A stretch of DNA of 64,000 nucleotides from Kineococcus xinjiangensis (lineage in GTDB: Bacteria > Actinomycetota > Actinomycetes > Actinomycetales > Kineococcaceae): contig NZ_PTJD01000003.1 in the NCBI RefSeq assembly GCF_002934625.1, positions 1 through 64,000 on the forward strand, written 5' to 3'. The position numbers and the translations under genes were made by a program. Position 1 is the first letter of the stretch, and each line of letters opens with the position of its first letter. The notes below the pieces were generated by a model. The model had not been told where the DNA came from, searched no databases, and saw nothing but the letters and a program-made list of their open reading frames with translations. Shown in pieces: positions 15,075 through 23,158 of the stretch.

Positions 15075-16214
15075 TCAGGCCTGCGGCGCGACGGCGGCGG
15101 GGCGCCGCGGGCGGCTGGGGATCGCCACCACCCCGTCGTCGAGGCTGCCCTCCTGGACCGCGGCCAGCACGTGCAGGACGTGCAGCGCGAACTCCGCCGA
15201 CGTGCGGTGCGGTTCGCCGTCCAGGGCGGCGGCGAGGTCGGCCACCCCCAGGCCGCGGAACGGGTGCGGCGGCTCGGGGGTGGTGCGGGCGATGGCGGCC
15301 GGGAGCTCCCGCCACTCCCGCTCCCCGCGGCGGCGGATCCGGACCGGCTCGTCGAAGTAGTTCGGGTCCGGCACCGCGAGGGTCCCCTCCGTGCCGTACA
15401 CCTCGATGTGGGGGAGTTCGGTGTCCCACACGTCGAACGAGTACATCGTCGTGGCCAGGGCACCGGAGGCGAACTGCAGGATCGCGGTGGAGTGGGTGTC
15501 GATCTCCACGTCCACCCGGTCGATCCGCTTGTCGGCGGCCGTGACGAGCAGCTGCTGCTCCGGGCGGCTGCTGGCGCTGACGACCCGCTCCACCGGGCCG
15601 AGCAGGTTCACCAGCGCCGCGACGTGGTACGGCCCCATGTCCAGCACGGGCCCGCCGCCGGCGCGGAACAGGAACGACGGCTCGGGGTGCCACGTCTCCG
15701 CCCGCGAGGAGCGCACGAACGACGTCGCGGCGAACGGGCGGCCGATGAGCCCGGAATCCACTGCGGTGCGGGCGGTCTGCCCCGCGGTGCCCAGGAACGT
15801 GTCCGGCGCCCCGCCCAGCAGGCGGCCCGTCTCCCGGGCGGTGGCGACGTTGCGCTCCGCGTCGGCGACGGTGGCGGCCAGCGGCTTCTCCACGTAGACG
15901 TGCTTGCCGGCGCGCAGGGCGGCGTCGGTGAGGGCCGCGTGCGCGCCGGGCGGGGTGATGTTCACGACGATCTCGATCTCCGGATCGGCGAGCAGGTCCT
16001 CCGCGGTGCCGATGCGGGGGATGTCCCACTCCGCGGCGGCGGCCCTGGCCCGGTCCTCGTCGAGGTCGGCGACCCGCAGCACCGGCAGGTGGGGCTGCGT
16101 CGACAGGCCGCGGGCGTAGGCGCGGAAGATGACGCCGGTGCCGAGGATGCCCACACCGCGCCGGGTGCGGGTGGTGCCGCCGGTCTCGGAACTCGTCGTG
16201 CCGCTGGTCGTCAT
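15075..16214 (-). CDS. Gfo/Idh/MocA family NAD(P)-dependent oxidoreductase
   Basis: 379 residues. An N-terminal Rossmann fold begins at about residue 20 (G-V-G-I-L-G-T-G-V-I-F), with V-V-N-I-T-P-P-G-A-H and the hallmark V-E-K-P-L-A at about residues 105-110. The C-terminal half is the alpha/beta dimerisation domain (V-L-D-M-G-P-Y-H, V-Y-G-T-E-G-T-L). Family members oxidise or reduce sugars, inositols and related compounds. Beside it on the same strand lies a ROK repressor, and divergently a xylose-isomerase-like TIM barrel, suggesting a small catabolic module for a sugar or cyclitol. ATG at 16214, upstream of which is GGGAGG-like sequence. Confidence 0.9.
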   Translation of the reverse strand: MTTSGTTSSETGGTTRTRRGVGILGTGVIFRAYARGLSTQPHLPVLRVADLDEDRARAAAAEWDIPRIGTAEDLLADPEIEIVVNITPPGAHAALTDAALRAGKHVYVEKPLAATVADAERNVATARETGRLLGGAPDTFLGTAGQTARTAVDSGLIGRPFAATSFVRSSRAETWHPEPSFLFRAGGGPVLDMGPYHVAALVNLLGPVERVVSASSRPEQQLLVTAADKRIDRVDVEIDTHSTAILQFASGALATTMYSFDVWDTELPHIEVYGTEGTLAVPDPNYFDEPVRIRRRGEREWRELPAAIARTTPEPPHPFRGLGVADLAAALDGEPHRTSAEFALHVLHVLAAVQEGSLDDGVVAIPSRPRRPAAVAPQA

Positions 16215-16280
16215 GGGGGCTCCTCCGGTGGCGGTGGTTTCTCGGGGGTGGATCTCGGGTCGGGGTGTCCGGTGGGGTTC

Positions 16281-17516
16281 TCAGGGGCCGGCGAGCAGTT
16301 CCCGCACCCCCCGCGGGGACAGGGCCTGCTCGACGGCCGCGACGACGCCGCCGGCGAGCCCGGCGCCCTCGCCCAGCGGGCTGGTGGACAGGTGCAGGTT
16401 GCGGGTGGCCAGGGGCAGCGCGCGGGAGTAGACGACCTCGCGCACGCCGGCCAGCAGGTCGTCGCCGGCCTCGGCGAGGGGGCCGCCGAGCACGATCCGG
16501 CGCGGGTTGTACAGGTGCACCGCGGTGGCGAGGACCTCGCCCAGCGTCCGGGCGGCCTCCCGCGCGAGCCGGACCGCGTCGGGGTCGCAGGCGCGCAGCC
16601 GGGCGACGAGTGCCGCCACGCCCTGAGCGCCGCCCGTTCCGACCAGCCGTGCGGCGAGCGCCGCGGCGGAGGCCACCGCCTCGACGCATCCGGTGCTCCC
16701 GCAACGGCAGCGGACGTCGTCGGCGCCGGGGACGCGGACGTGGCCGATGTCGCCCGCTGCCCCGTCCGCGCCGCGGTGCAGGACGCCCTCGGCGGTGACC
16801 AGGCCGGCGCCGATGCCGGTCCCCACCTCGACGTGCAGCAGGGGGCTCTGCTCCGCGGGCAGGGCGCGCGCGGCTCCCAGTGCCCGGAGGTTGGCGTCGT
16901 TGTCCACGACGGGTCGCACGCCGAGCCGTTCGGCGAGGTCCGCGGCGACGGGGTGCCCGTCCCAGCCGGGCATGATCGGCGGGCGGACGGGAACTCCGCG
17001 GGAGACGTCGACGGGGGAGGGGAGCCCGGCGACCACCGCCCGCAGGGGCCCGCCGCCGGCCTCGCGCAGCAGGGCGCGGGCGTGCCCGGCGAGGGCGTCG
17101 AGGTGCTCGCGGGGCCCGGCCTCGACGGGCAGGGCGACCTCGGCGGTGGCGAGGCGGCGCTGCCCGAGGTCGGCGACGGCGAGGCCGCTGCGGGCGGTGC
17201 CGACGTCGAGGACGAGGACCGTGCCGGCGTCGCCGACCAGTTCCAGCCGCTCGGTGGGGCGCCCGCGTCCGCCGCGGGCCCCGGCGGGCTGCGGCGCGGG
17301 GCGCAGGGCGCCGCCGGCGAGGAGGGCCTGGACGTGGGTGGTGACGGTGGAGCGGGCCAGGCCGGTGGTGCGGGCGAGCTCGGCCCTGCTGGTGGCCGCC
17401 CCGCAGGCGACGAGGCGCAGCAGGGCGCTGCGCACCGCCTCCTCGTCGCTGCGCCCCGCGAGGGCGGGCGCGGTCAGCCGCAGCGGGCCGGGAGGGAGGG
17501 AGGCTGCGGGGGGCAT
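16281..17516 (-). CDS. ROK family transcriptional repressor
   Basis: 411 residues. Residues about 25-75 form a winged helix-turn-helix (S-R-A-E-L-A-R-T-T-G-L-A-R-S-T-V-T). The rest is a ROK kinase-like fold: D-V-G-T-A-R, D-N-D-A-N, V-E-V-G-T-G-I-G-A-G-L, G-D-I-G-H and the zinc motif C-R-C-G-S-T-G-C-V-E. The combination marks a sugar-responsive repressor rather than a kinase. ATG at 17516 has an excellent AGGAGGAGG site upstream, which decides the start against longer readings. It probably controls the Gfo/Idh/MocA gene downstream and the divergent TIM-barrel gene through the palindrome at 17584-17598. Confidence 0.9.
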   Translation of the reverse strand: MPPAASLPPGPLRLTAPALAGRSDEEAVRSALLRLVACGAATSRAELARTTGLARSTVTTHVQALLAGGALRPAPQPAGARGGRGRPTERLELVGDAGTVLVLDVGTARSGLAVADLGQRRLATAEVALPVEAGPREHLDALAGHARALLREAGGGPLRAVVAGLPSPVDVSRGVPVRPPIMPGWDGHPVAADLAERLGVRPVVDNDANLRALGAARALPAEQSPLLHVEVGTGIGAGLVTAEGVLHRGADGAAGDIGHVRVPGADDVRCRCGSTGCVEAVASAAALAARLVGTGGAQGVAALVARLRACDPDAVRLAREAARTLGEVLATAVHLYNPRRIVLGGPLAEAGDDLLAGVREVVYSRALPLATRNLHLSTSPLGEGAGLAGGVVAAVEQALSPRGVRELLAGP

Positions 17517-17583
17517 CGCCTCCTCCTCTCCGGGTCGGTGACGGGCCGGCGCTTTTCGGTCGACAGGCAGCCTATTTTTGTCG

Positions 17584-17598
17584 CTTGTCAGACACAAG
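17584..17598. promoter_or_regulatory. Probable ROK repressor operator
   Basis: CTTGT-CAGAC-ACAAG, a perfect 5-base inverted repeat in an unusually A/T-rich patch (CTATTTTTGTCG just before it) between the divergent ROK repressor and TIM-barrel genes. Position and symmetry suit autoregulation plus control of the divergent gene. Inferred. Confidence 0.5.
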
Positions 17599-17683
17599 TG
17601 CCCGGCGTACGGTGCTCGGGCGGGACGGCGCACCGCGCCGGACACCCGCAGCCCACCCCGCAGGCCCAGGCGCAGGAGGTCCC

Positions 17684-18481
17684 GTGAGTCACCCCGGAAA
17701 GCTCTCGGTGCAGCTGTACAGCGTCCGAGAGCACTACGCGGCCGACCTCGGCGCCACCCTCGCCCGGCTCCGCGAGATCGGCTTCCGCCACGTCGAGCCC
17801 TTCGGCCTCGGCGCCCTCGACCCCGCCGACGCCCCTGCCGCTCTCCGGCGGGCGACGGACCTGCGCGCCGCCCTCGACGCCGAGGGACTCGCCGTCAGCG
17901 GCACCCACGCCGCCGTCCCCGCCGACGTCGACACCCTCCTCGCCGAGCTCGACGCGCTCGGGGCCACCACCGTCTTCGCCCCCACCCCGGGCATGGTCGC
18001 CGGGTTCGAGAACGAGGCCTTCGCTGCCGCCACCACGGTGGACGCCTTCGCCGACCGCATGCTCGAGGTCGCGGAAGCGCTGCGCGGCAACGGCATCGCG
18101 CTCGGGTACCACAACCACTGGTGGGAGTGGGCCGACCTCGGCGACGGCACCACCGGCTACGACCGGTTCTGGAACCGGGTCGGGGACGCCCTCGTCGCCG
18201 AACTCGACGTCTACTGGGCCACCGCCGCCGGGCAGGACCCCGCCCGGGTGCTGGGCATGCTCGGGGAGCGCGCCGTCTCCCTGCACCTCAAGGACGGGCC
18301 CGCGCGCCCCGACGAGCCGCAACTCCCCCTCGGGCAGGGCCGGGTCGACGTGGAGGCCGCGGTCGCCGCCACGCAGGCGCGCTGGCACGTCGCCGAGATC
18401 GACTCCACTGACCTCGACGAGTTCGAGCTCCTCGCGGGCAACGCCGCAGCCCTGCGCGAGCGGGGACTGTCCGACTTCTGA
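17684..18481 (+). CDS. Sugar phosphate isomerase/epimerase (xylose isomerase-like TIM barrel)
   Basis: 265 residues. AP_endonuc_2 / xylose-isomerase-like barrel: V-Q-L-Y-S-V-R at the first strand, I-G-F-R-H-V-E, G-Y-H-N-H-W-W-E-W (metal-ligand region), L-D-V-Y-W-A, V-S-L-H-L-K-D and a late E-I-D-S strand. Members include hydroxypyruvate, ketose and inosose isomerases/dehydratases. The exact substrate is unknown. The GTG at 17684 has AGGAGGT close upstream. Divergent from the ROK repressor; with the Gfo/Idh/MocA protein it probably forms one catabolic unit. Confidence 0.88.
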   Translation: MSHPGKLSVQLYSVREHYAADLGATLARLREIGFRHVEPFGLGALDPADAPAALRRATDLRAALDAEGLAVSGTHAAVPADVDTLLAELDALGATTVFAPTPGMVAGFENEAFAAATTVDAFADRMLEVAEALRGNGIALGYHNHWWEWADLGDGTTGYDRFWNRVGDALVAELDVYWATAAGQDPARVLGMLGERAVSLHLKDGPARPDEPQLPLGQGRVDVEAAVAATQARWHVAEIDSTDLDEFELLAGNAAALRERGLSDF

Positions 18482-18505
18482 CCCGCGCCCGCTCCCGCGG
18501 AGGGG

Positions 18506-18880
18506 TCAGCCGCGGGCCAGCTTGGAGACCAGCGGCGGCTGCAGCACCAGGCTGGTGCCCACGGCCGGGTTCAGGACCAGGGCCACCGGGGAGCGGAGCA
18601 GCAGGGTGGCGACCTCCCGGCCCGTGCGGCGCAGCACGGGGCCGTCCCAGCCCGCGGCCCGGACCTGATCGCTGCTCGTCCACGCCAGGGCGGCGGGGAA
18701 GCCCCGCACGTCCTGGATGCTGAAGTGGACCTCGTCCGCGACCTCCTCGGCGGCGCACAGCAGCGGCTCCACGCGCAGCACCGCGAGCAGCTCCTCGTCC
18801 ACGGTGCCGCGTCCGCGCGCCGCCTCCAGGGCCGCCTCGGCGGGCGACGGTGCTCCCGGTGCGCTGGGTGGCGTGCTCAC
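18506..18880 (-). CDS. SseB-like protein
   Basis: 124 residues. It resembles the SseB N-terminal domain: E-E-L-L-A-V-L-R-V-E-P-L-L near residue 30, A-A-L-A-W-T-S-S-D-Q-V (the F-T-S-x-E motif region), and the end S-P-V-A-L-V-L-N-P-A, which is characteristic. SseB-like proteins are common in actinobacteria; their role is unclear, with links to virulence and polymorphic-toxin systems in other phyla. GTG at 18880 with GGAGGAGA upstream. Soluble, no signal peptide. Confidence 0.7.
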   Translation of the reverse strand: MSTPPSAPGAPSPAEAALEAARGRGTVDEELLAVLRVEPLLCAAEEVADEVHFSIQDVRGFPAALAWTSSDQVRAAGWDGPVLRRTGREVATLLLRSPVALVLNPAVGTSLVLQPPLVSKLARG

Positions 18881-18971
18881 AGTGCTTCTCCTCCGTGCGC
18901 GTCGTGGTGCGCGTTGACCTCCCGCTGCGCGGCGCAGCCACCGCCCACCGTACGCGGCGGCGCACCGGGCC

Positions 18972-19427
18972 TCAGGAGGCCTTCCCGCCCGGCTCCCAGC
19001 CCGGCGGCACCGGCCGCACCAGGTTCGTGATCCGCGCCGTGCAGACGCGCCGGCCCTCCTCGTCGGTGATGACGATCTCGTGGCTGCACAGCGAGCGGCC
19101 CAGGCTCAGCGCGGTGGCCGTCCCCGTCACGATCCCGCTGCGGGCGCTGCGGTGGTGGGTGGCGTTGATGTCCGTGCCGACGGCCACGGCGTCCGGCCAC
19201 ACGTGCAGCATCGCCCCGACCGAGCCCATCGTCTCCGCCAGCACGCAGCTCGCCCCGCCGTGCAGCAGGCCCATCACCTGCGTGTTCGGCTCCACCGGCA
19301 TCGTCGCCACCAGCCGCTCGGGACTGGCCTCCACGAACTCGATGCCCATCCGGAGGATGAAGTCCGACATCGCGAAGGGCAGGTCGAGGGGCCTCGCGGG
19401 GGTCCGGGTGGGGGCGTCGTCGCTCAC
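18972..19427 (-). CDS. PaaI-type hotdog-fold thioesterase
   Basis: 151 residues. M-G-I-E-F-V-E-A-S-P-E-R-L, then N-T-Q-V-M-G-L-L-H-G-G-A-S-C-V-L-A-E-T, where H-G-G and the following Glu are the catalytic helix of PaaI/4HBT thioesterases; later G-T-D-I-N-A-T-H-H-R and G-R-S-L-C-S-H-E. In a menaquinone locus it may act as the 1,4-dihydroxy-2-naphthoyl-CoA hydrolase (MenI/YdiI role), which is otherwise not represented in this window; that assignment is inference from position and family. GTG start at 19427. Confidence 0.85.
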   Translation of the reverse strand: MSDDAPTRTPARPLDLPFAMSDFILRMGIEFVEASPERLVATMPVEPNTQVMGLLHGGASCVLAETMGSVGAMLHVWPDAVAVGTDINATHHRSARSGIVTGTATALSLGRSLCSHEIVITDEEGRRVCTARITNLVRPVPPGWEPGGKAS

Positions 19428-19459
19428 TCCGGCACGATGCCACAGCCGCCGCGGCGCCC

Positions 19460-20776
19460 TCAGCGGGGGAGCCACCCCGGGGCGTCGGAACCGGCCCGGA
19501 CCGGCCCGCGGCGCCAGAGCGGCGACCCCGGCGGGCGCACCAGCGTCACCGTGCCCCACGGGGAGCCGAGGTCCGCGAGGTAGGGCCCTGGGTCCGGCCC
19601 GGGGTCCGGCTCGGGGTCGGTCTCCGCGCGGGGCCGCTCCAGCAGCCAGCTCGCCGTCCGCGCCAGCGACAGCGCCCCCGTCCAGCCGCCGCCGTGCCGG
19701 GACCGCTCCGTGACCGCACGCAGCGCCGCCGCGGCCAGCAGGTGCCCCGTGCCGTGGTCCAGCGCCTGCGCGGGCAGCGCCCCGGGCGTGCCGTCCTCCG
19801 CTGCGCACACCGACGCGATGCCGCAGGCCGCCTGCACCACCGAGTCGAAGCCCCGCCGCAGCGCCCACGGCCCCGCCGCGCCCCACGCCGACAGCTCCAG
19901 CACCACCAGCCCGGGGTGCGCGCCGGTCAGGCTCGCGGCGTCCACCCCCAGCGCCGCCAGGGCACCGGGCCGGTACCCCAGCACCACGACGTCCGCCGCG
20001 CCCGCCAGCCGGTCGAACTCCGCCCGCTCGCCCGCGACGGCCAGGTCCAGCAGGGTGCTGCGCTTGCCCGGGCCGGTGTCCAGGAGGGCGGCGGGGTCCT
20101 CCGGCAGGCGGGGGCAGTCCACCCGCAGCACGTCCGCGCCGTAGGAGGCCAGCGTGCGCGTCGCCACCGGCCCGGCGATGACGCGCGTGAGGTCCAGCAC
20201 CCGCAGGCCCGCCAGCCGCGCCGGCCGGGGCGGCGCGTCCCCCACCCGCCGCAGCGCCACCAGCGGCTGCGCGGTCAGGGCGGCGCCCTGCGGGGTCGCG
20301 CGCCACTGCGCCGGGGTCCGCACGGCCGCGGCCACGCCCCCCGCGGCGACCACGGCCTCCTCCAGCTCCGCCGCCGCCCACGACCGCGCGCCCGCCGCGA
20401 CGTCGGTGCCGAGGACGCCCTCCGCGGCGACCCGGTGGTGCGGGTAGTTCGCGTGCAGGCGCACCCAGCCGTCGCGGCAGGCGGCGAAGCGGGAGGAGGG
20501 GTGGAACCCCGCACCGGCCGGCCGGCCGTCGAGGCGGACGTGGCGCTCGCTGCGGAAGGCGAGGCCCACGTGCGCGGCGTCCAGCGCCACCGCGGCCACG
20601 GGAGCGCCGGTGGCGGCGGCGCGCGCCTCCTCCGCGGCGAGGCGCTGCGCGGCGACGGTCGCGACGGCGAGGTCTCCCACGGGCAGCGGCGAGCGCAGGG
20701 CGCAGGACCCCGTGACGGCGACCCGCGCCGCGAGTTCCGGATCGCCCCCGAGCGCGGCCCACGCCTCGTCCAGCAC
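19460..20776 (-). CDS. CaiB/BaiF family CoA-transferase (class III)
   Basis: 438 residues from the GTG at 20776. Class III motifs: L-R-V-L-D-L-T-R-V-I-A-G-P-V-A-T-R-T-L-A-S-Y-G-A-D-V-L near residue 225, G-K-R-S-T-L-L-D-L, L-G-Y-R-P-G-A-L, and A-Q-A-L-D-H-G-T-G-H, whose Asp fits the catalytic aspartate of formyl-CoA transferase-like enzymes. The first 200 residues are an extra domain before the canonical start. Acceptor and donor are unknown. The frame is open to 20983, but that part is low-complexity Gly/Arg over palindromic DNA and is unlikely to be coding. It lies 32 bases upstream of the thioesterase on the same strand. Confidence 0.85.
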   Translation of the reverse strand: MLDEAWAALGGDPELAARVAVTGSCALRSPLPVGDLAVATVAAQRLAAEEARAAATGAPVAAVALDAAHVGLAFRSERHVRLDGRPAGAGFHPSSRFAACRDGWVRLHANYPHHRVAAEGVLGTDVAAGARSWAAAELEEAVVAAGGVAAAVRTPAQWRATPQGAALTAQPLVALRRVGDAPPRPARLAGLRVLDLTRVIAGPVATRTLASYGADVLRVDCPRLPEDPAALLDTGPGKRSTLLDLAVAGERAEFDRLAGAADVVVLGYRPGALAALGVDAASLTGAHPGLVVLELSAWGAAGPWALRRGFDSVVQAACGIASVCAAEDGTPGALPAQALDHGTGHLLAAAALRAVTERSRHGGGWTGALSLARTASWLLERPRAETDPEPDPGPDPGPYLADLGSPWGTVTLVRPPGSPLWRRGPVRAGSDAPGWLPR

Positions 20777-20852
20777 GGCGCCCAGTCTGGCGCCCCAGCC
20801 CCAGCCCCTGCCCCAGCCCCTGCCCCGGCCCCGCCCCGGCCCCGCCCACCCC

Positions 20853-20953
20853 CGGAAAGGACCCTTTCCGTTGCCCGAGACCCCTCCTGGGCCCCGGAAA
20901 GGGTCCTTTCCGGGGGAGGGGCCCCTCCCGGGGCACGGAGAGGACCCTTTCCG
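20853..20953. repeat. Cluster of GGACCCTTTCC palindromes
   Basis: Near-palindromes CGGAAAGGACCCTTTCCG (20853-20870) and its exact reverse complement (20895-20912), a half copy AGGACCCTTTCC (20941-20952), and between them a perfect 16-base palindrome GGGAGGGG/CCCCTCCC (20914-20929). They lie in the intergenic region between the CoA-transferase and the divergent HExxH gene. They could be overlapping operators, hairpin terminators or a dispersed repeat family. Confidence 0.7.
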
Positions 20954-20987
20954 GAGGTGGAGGGAGCGCGGGGGGCGCGACACTGGG

Positions 20988-21344
20988 GTGGTGAGGGGGG
21001 TCGGCAGGGTGCGGCAGGCGGCCGCGGTGGGGCTGCTGGCGCGGGCCTACGCGCGGCTGCTCGGCGCGCGGCACGAGCAGCACGGCGACCTGCACGTCTG
21101 CTGGGGCCTGCCCCGCTGGGCCTTCCCCCGCGGCGGCGTGACCTTCGGCGACACCTACCTCACCGGCTCCGCGCCCGTCGCCCGCTCGGCGCGCCGGCTG
21201 CGCCACGAGCGCGTCCACGTCGAGCAGTGGCGCCGCCACGGCTGCCTGTTCGCGCTGCTCTACGTGCTGGCGGGGCGGCGGGCGCAGCGCAACCGCTTCG
21301 AGGTGGAGGCCGGCCTCACCGACGGCGGCTACTCCCCGCACTGA
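20988..21344 (+). CDS. Small HExxH-motif hypothetical protein
   Basis: About 118 residues. The central L-R-H-E-R-V-H-V-E-Q-W holds an H-E-x-x-H zinc-protease-like motif, preceded by V-T-F-G-D-T-Y-L-T and followed by a hydrophobic L-F-A-L-L-Y-V-L-A-G and N-R-F-E-V-E-A, a possible third-ligand Glu. Uncharacterised actinobacterial proteins of this size share that layout; proteolytic activity has not been shown to my knowledge. Start is one of two adjacent GTG codons (20988 or 20991). It ends 47 bases before menD, so it may be co-transcribed. Confidence 0.65.
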   Translation: MVRGVGRVRQAAAVGLLARAYARLLGARHEQHGDLHVCWGLPRWAFPRGGVTFGDTYLTGSAPVARSARRLRHERVHVEQWRRHGCLFALLYVLAGRRAQRNRFEVEAGLTDGGYSPH

Positions 21345-21391
21345 GGCCACCCGCGCCGACGCCCCGCCCGGTCAGGGGCGAGACTCGGGAC

Positions 21392-23077
21392 GTGAACCCC
21401 TCCACGGCGCTGGCCGCGGTCGTCGTCGACTCCCTGGTGCGCCTGGGCCTGCGCCACGTCGTCCTCTGCCCCGGCTCCCGCAGCGCCCCCCTCGCCTATG
21501 CGCTGGCCGCGGCGGAGGCGGCGGGGCGGCTGCACCTGCACGTGCGCATCGACGAGCGCAGCGCCGCGTTCTGCGCCCTGGGGCTGGCCAAGGCCCTGCC
21601 GGACGGGCTGGCGGCGGTCGTGACGACGAGCGGCACCGCCGTGGCGAACCTGCACCCGGCGGTGCTGGAGGCCCACCACGCCCGGGTGCCGCTGCTGGTG
21701 CTGACGGCCGACCGCCCGCACGAGGTCCGCGGCAGCGGCGCGAACCAGACGAGCGACCTGCAGGCGGCGCTGTTCGGCGCGGCGGTGCGGCTGGCCGTGG
21801 ACGTGCCGGCGGCGGAGGAGCGCGCGGGGCAGGCGCCGGGGTGGCGCTCGGCGCTGAGCCGGCTGGTGGCGGCGGCTCGCGGCACCCGCGGCGGGGATCC
21901 GGGGCCGGTGCACGCGAACCTCGGCTTCCGGGAGCCGCTGACCCCGGACGGCGACCTGCGCCGGCCCGAGGACGTCGAGGGCACCGCGGGACTGACGGAG
22001 GTCGTGCCGGGGGCGGCGCCGGCCGCCGTGCCGCTGGAGCCCGGCCCGCGCACGGTCGTCGTGGCGGGCGACGGTGCGGGTGCGGCCGCGGGGCGGCTGG
22101 CGGCGGAGGCGGGCTGGCCGCTGCTGGCGGAGCCCTCCTCGGGGGCGCGCTGCGGTGCGGCGGTCGGTCCGTACCGGCTGCTGCTGGAGGAGGAGCGGCT
22201 GGGCCGGCGCATCGAGCGGGTGGTGGTGGTGGGCAGGCCGACGCTGTCGCGGCCGGTGTCGCGGCTGCTGGCGCGCGCGGACGTGGAGGTCGTGGTGGTG
22301 TCGCCGGGCGGGGCGTGGCCGGATGCGGGGTTCCGCGCCCGCCGGGTCCTGGCGGGGGTGGCCGCGCCGGCGCGCACCGGCGACGGCGGGTGGCTCGACG
22401 CCTGGGCGGGTGCGGGGCGGGCGGCGGCGGCCGCGGTGGACTCGGTGCTGGACGGCCTCGCGGTCGAGGGGGTGCTGACGGGGCCGCTGGTGGCGCGGGA
22501 GGTGGCCGCGGCCGCGCACGCGGGGCCCGGGGCGCTGGTGGTGGCGGCGAGCAACGCGGTGCGGGACCTGGACCTGGCGGGGGCGCCGGGCCCCGCGCCG
22601 GTGTTCGCGAGCCGGGGCCTGGCGGGCATCGACGGCACGGTGTCCACGGCGTCGGGGGTCGCGCTGGCCGCGCCCGCAGCGGCGGGGGGCGCGCCGACCC
22701 GGCTGCTGGTGGGGGACCTGGCGTTCCTGCACGACGTCAACGGCCTGCTCGTCGGCCCGGGGGAGGTGCGCCCGGACCTGCAGGTGGTGCTGGTCAACGA
22801 CGACGGCGGCGGCATCTTCGAGTTGCTGGAGCACGCCGACGCCGTGGACCGGGCGGTGTTCGAGCGGGTGTTCGGCACCCCGCACGGTGCGGACGTGGCG
22901 GCGCTGTGCCGCGGCTACGGCGTGGCGCACCGGCTGGTGCCCGACCTGGCCGGCCTGCGCGCGGCGCTGGCGGCGCCGCCGGCGGGCACGAGCGTGGTGG
23001 AGGTCCGCCTCGACCGGGCCCGGGTGCGGCCGGTGCAGCAGCGCATCGCCGCGGCCGTGCGGGAGGCCGTGGCCTGA
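21392..23077 (+). CDS. menD: 2-succinyl-5-enolpyruvyl-6-hydroxy-3-cyclohexene-1-carboxylate synthase (MenD)
   Basis: 561 residues, thiamine-diphosphate enzyme. N-terminus S-T-A-L-A-A-V-V-V-D-S-L-V-R-L-G and V-L-C-P-G-S-R-S-A-P-L, a pyrimidine-binding domain with D-E-R-S-A-A-F-C-A-L-G, and T-S-G-T-A-V-A-N-L-H-P-A-V; the C-terminal pyrophosphate domain has G-D-L-A-F-L-H-D-V-N and N-D-D-G-G-G-I-F. These are MenD-specific motifs. It adds succinyl semialdehyde from 2-oxoglutarate to isochorismate. GTG start at 21392 with a weak binding site. Followed by menG 82 bases later, across a small tandem duplication at its own stop codon. Confidence 0.95.
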   Translation: MNPSTALAAVVVDSLVRLGLRHVVLCPGSRSAPLAYALAAAEAAGRLHLHVRIDERSAAFCALGLAKALPDGLAAVVTTSGTAVANLHPAVLEAHHARVPLLVLTADRPHEVRGSGANQTSDLQAALFGAAVRLAVDVPAAEERAGQAPGWRSALSRLVAAARGTRGGDPGPVHANLGFREPLTPDGDLRRPEDVEGTAGLTEVVPGAAPAAVPLEPGPRTVVVAGDGAGAAAGRLAAEAGWPLLAEPSSGARCGAAVGPYRLLLEEERLGRRIERVVVVGRPTLSRPVSRLLARADVEVVVVSPGGAWPDAGFRARRVLAGVAAPARTGDGGWLDAWAGAGRAAAAAVDSVLDGLAVEGVLTGPLVAREVAAAAHAGPGALVVAASNAVRDLDLAGAPGPAPVFASRGLAGIDGTVSTASGVALAAPAAAGGAPTRLLVGDLAFLHDVNGLLVGPGEVRPDLQVVLVNDDGGGIFELLEHADAVDRAVFERVFGTPHGADVAALCRGYGVAHRLVPDLAGLRAALAAPPAGTSVVEVRLDRARVRPVQQRIAAAVREAVA

Positions 23078-23107
23078 GGACCGTGGCCTGAGGACCGTGG
23101 TCTGGGG
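23067..23107 (+). repeat. 14-bp tandem duplication over the menD stop codon
   Basis: CCGTGGCCTGAGGA occurs at 23067-23080 and again at 23081-23094, with a degenerate third start (CCGTGGTCTGGGG) at 23095. The duplication copies the last menD codons and stop; the gene is not disrupted because the first stop is used. Confidence 0.8.
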
Positions 23108-23158
23108 GCCGCCGGAGTCGCTGCGCGGGCCCCGGCGGTGGCCTGCCACCATCGGGGG

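Noticed and set aside
20853-20953. Possible CRISPR array
   Set aside because: The repeats are palindromic, irregularly spaced, inverted relative to each other and have no unique spacers of constant length; no cas genes nearby.
20777-20983. N-terminal extension of the CoA-transferase
   Set aside because: It would be translated from palindromic repeat DNA into Gly/Arg low complexity; the enzyme domain begins after 20776.
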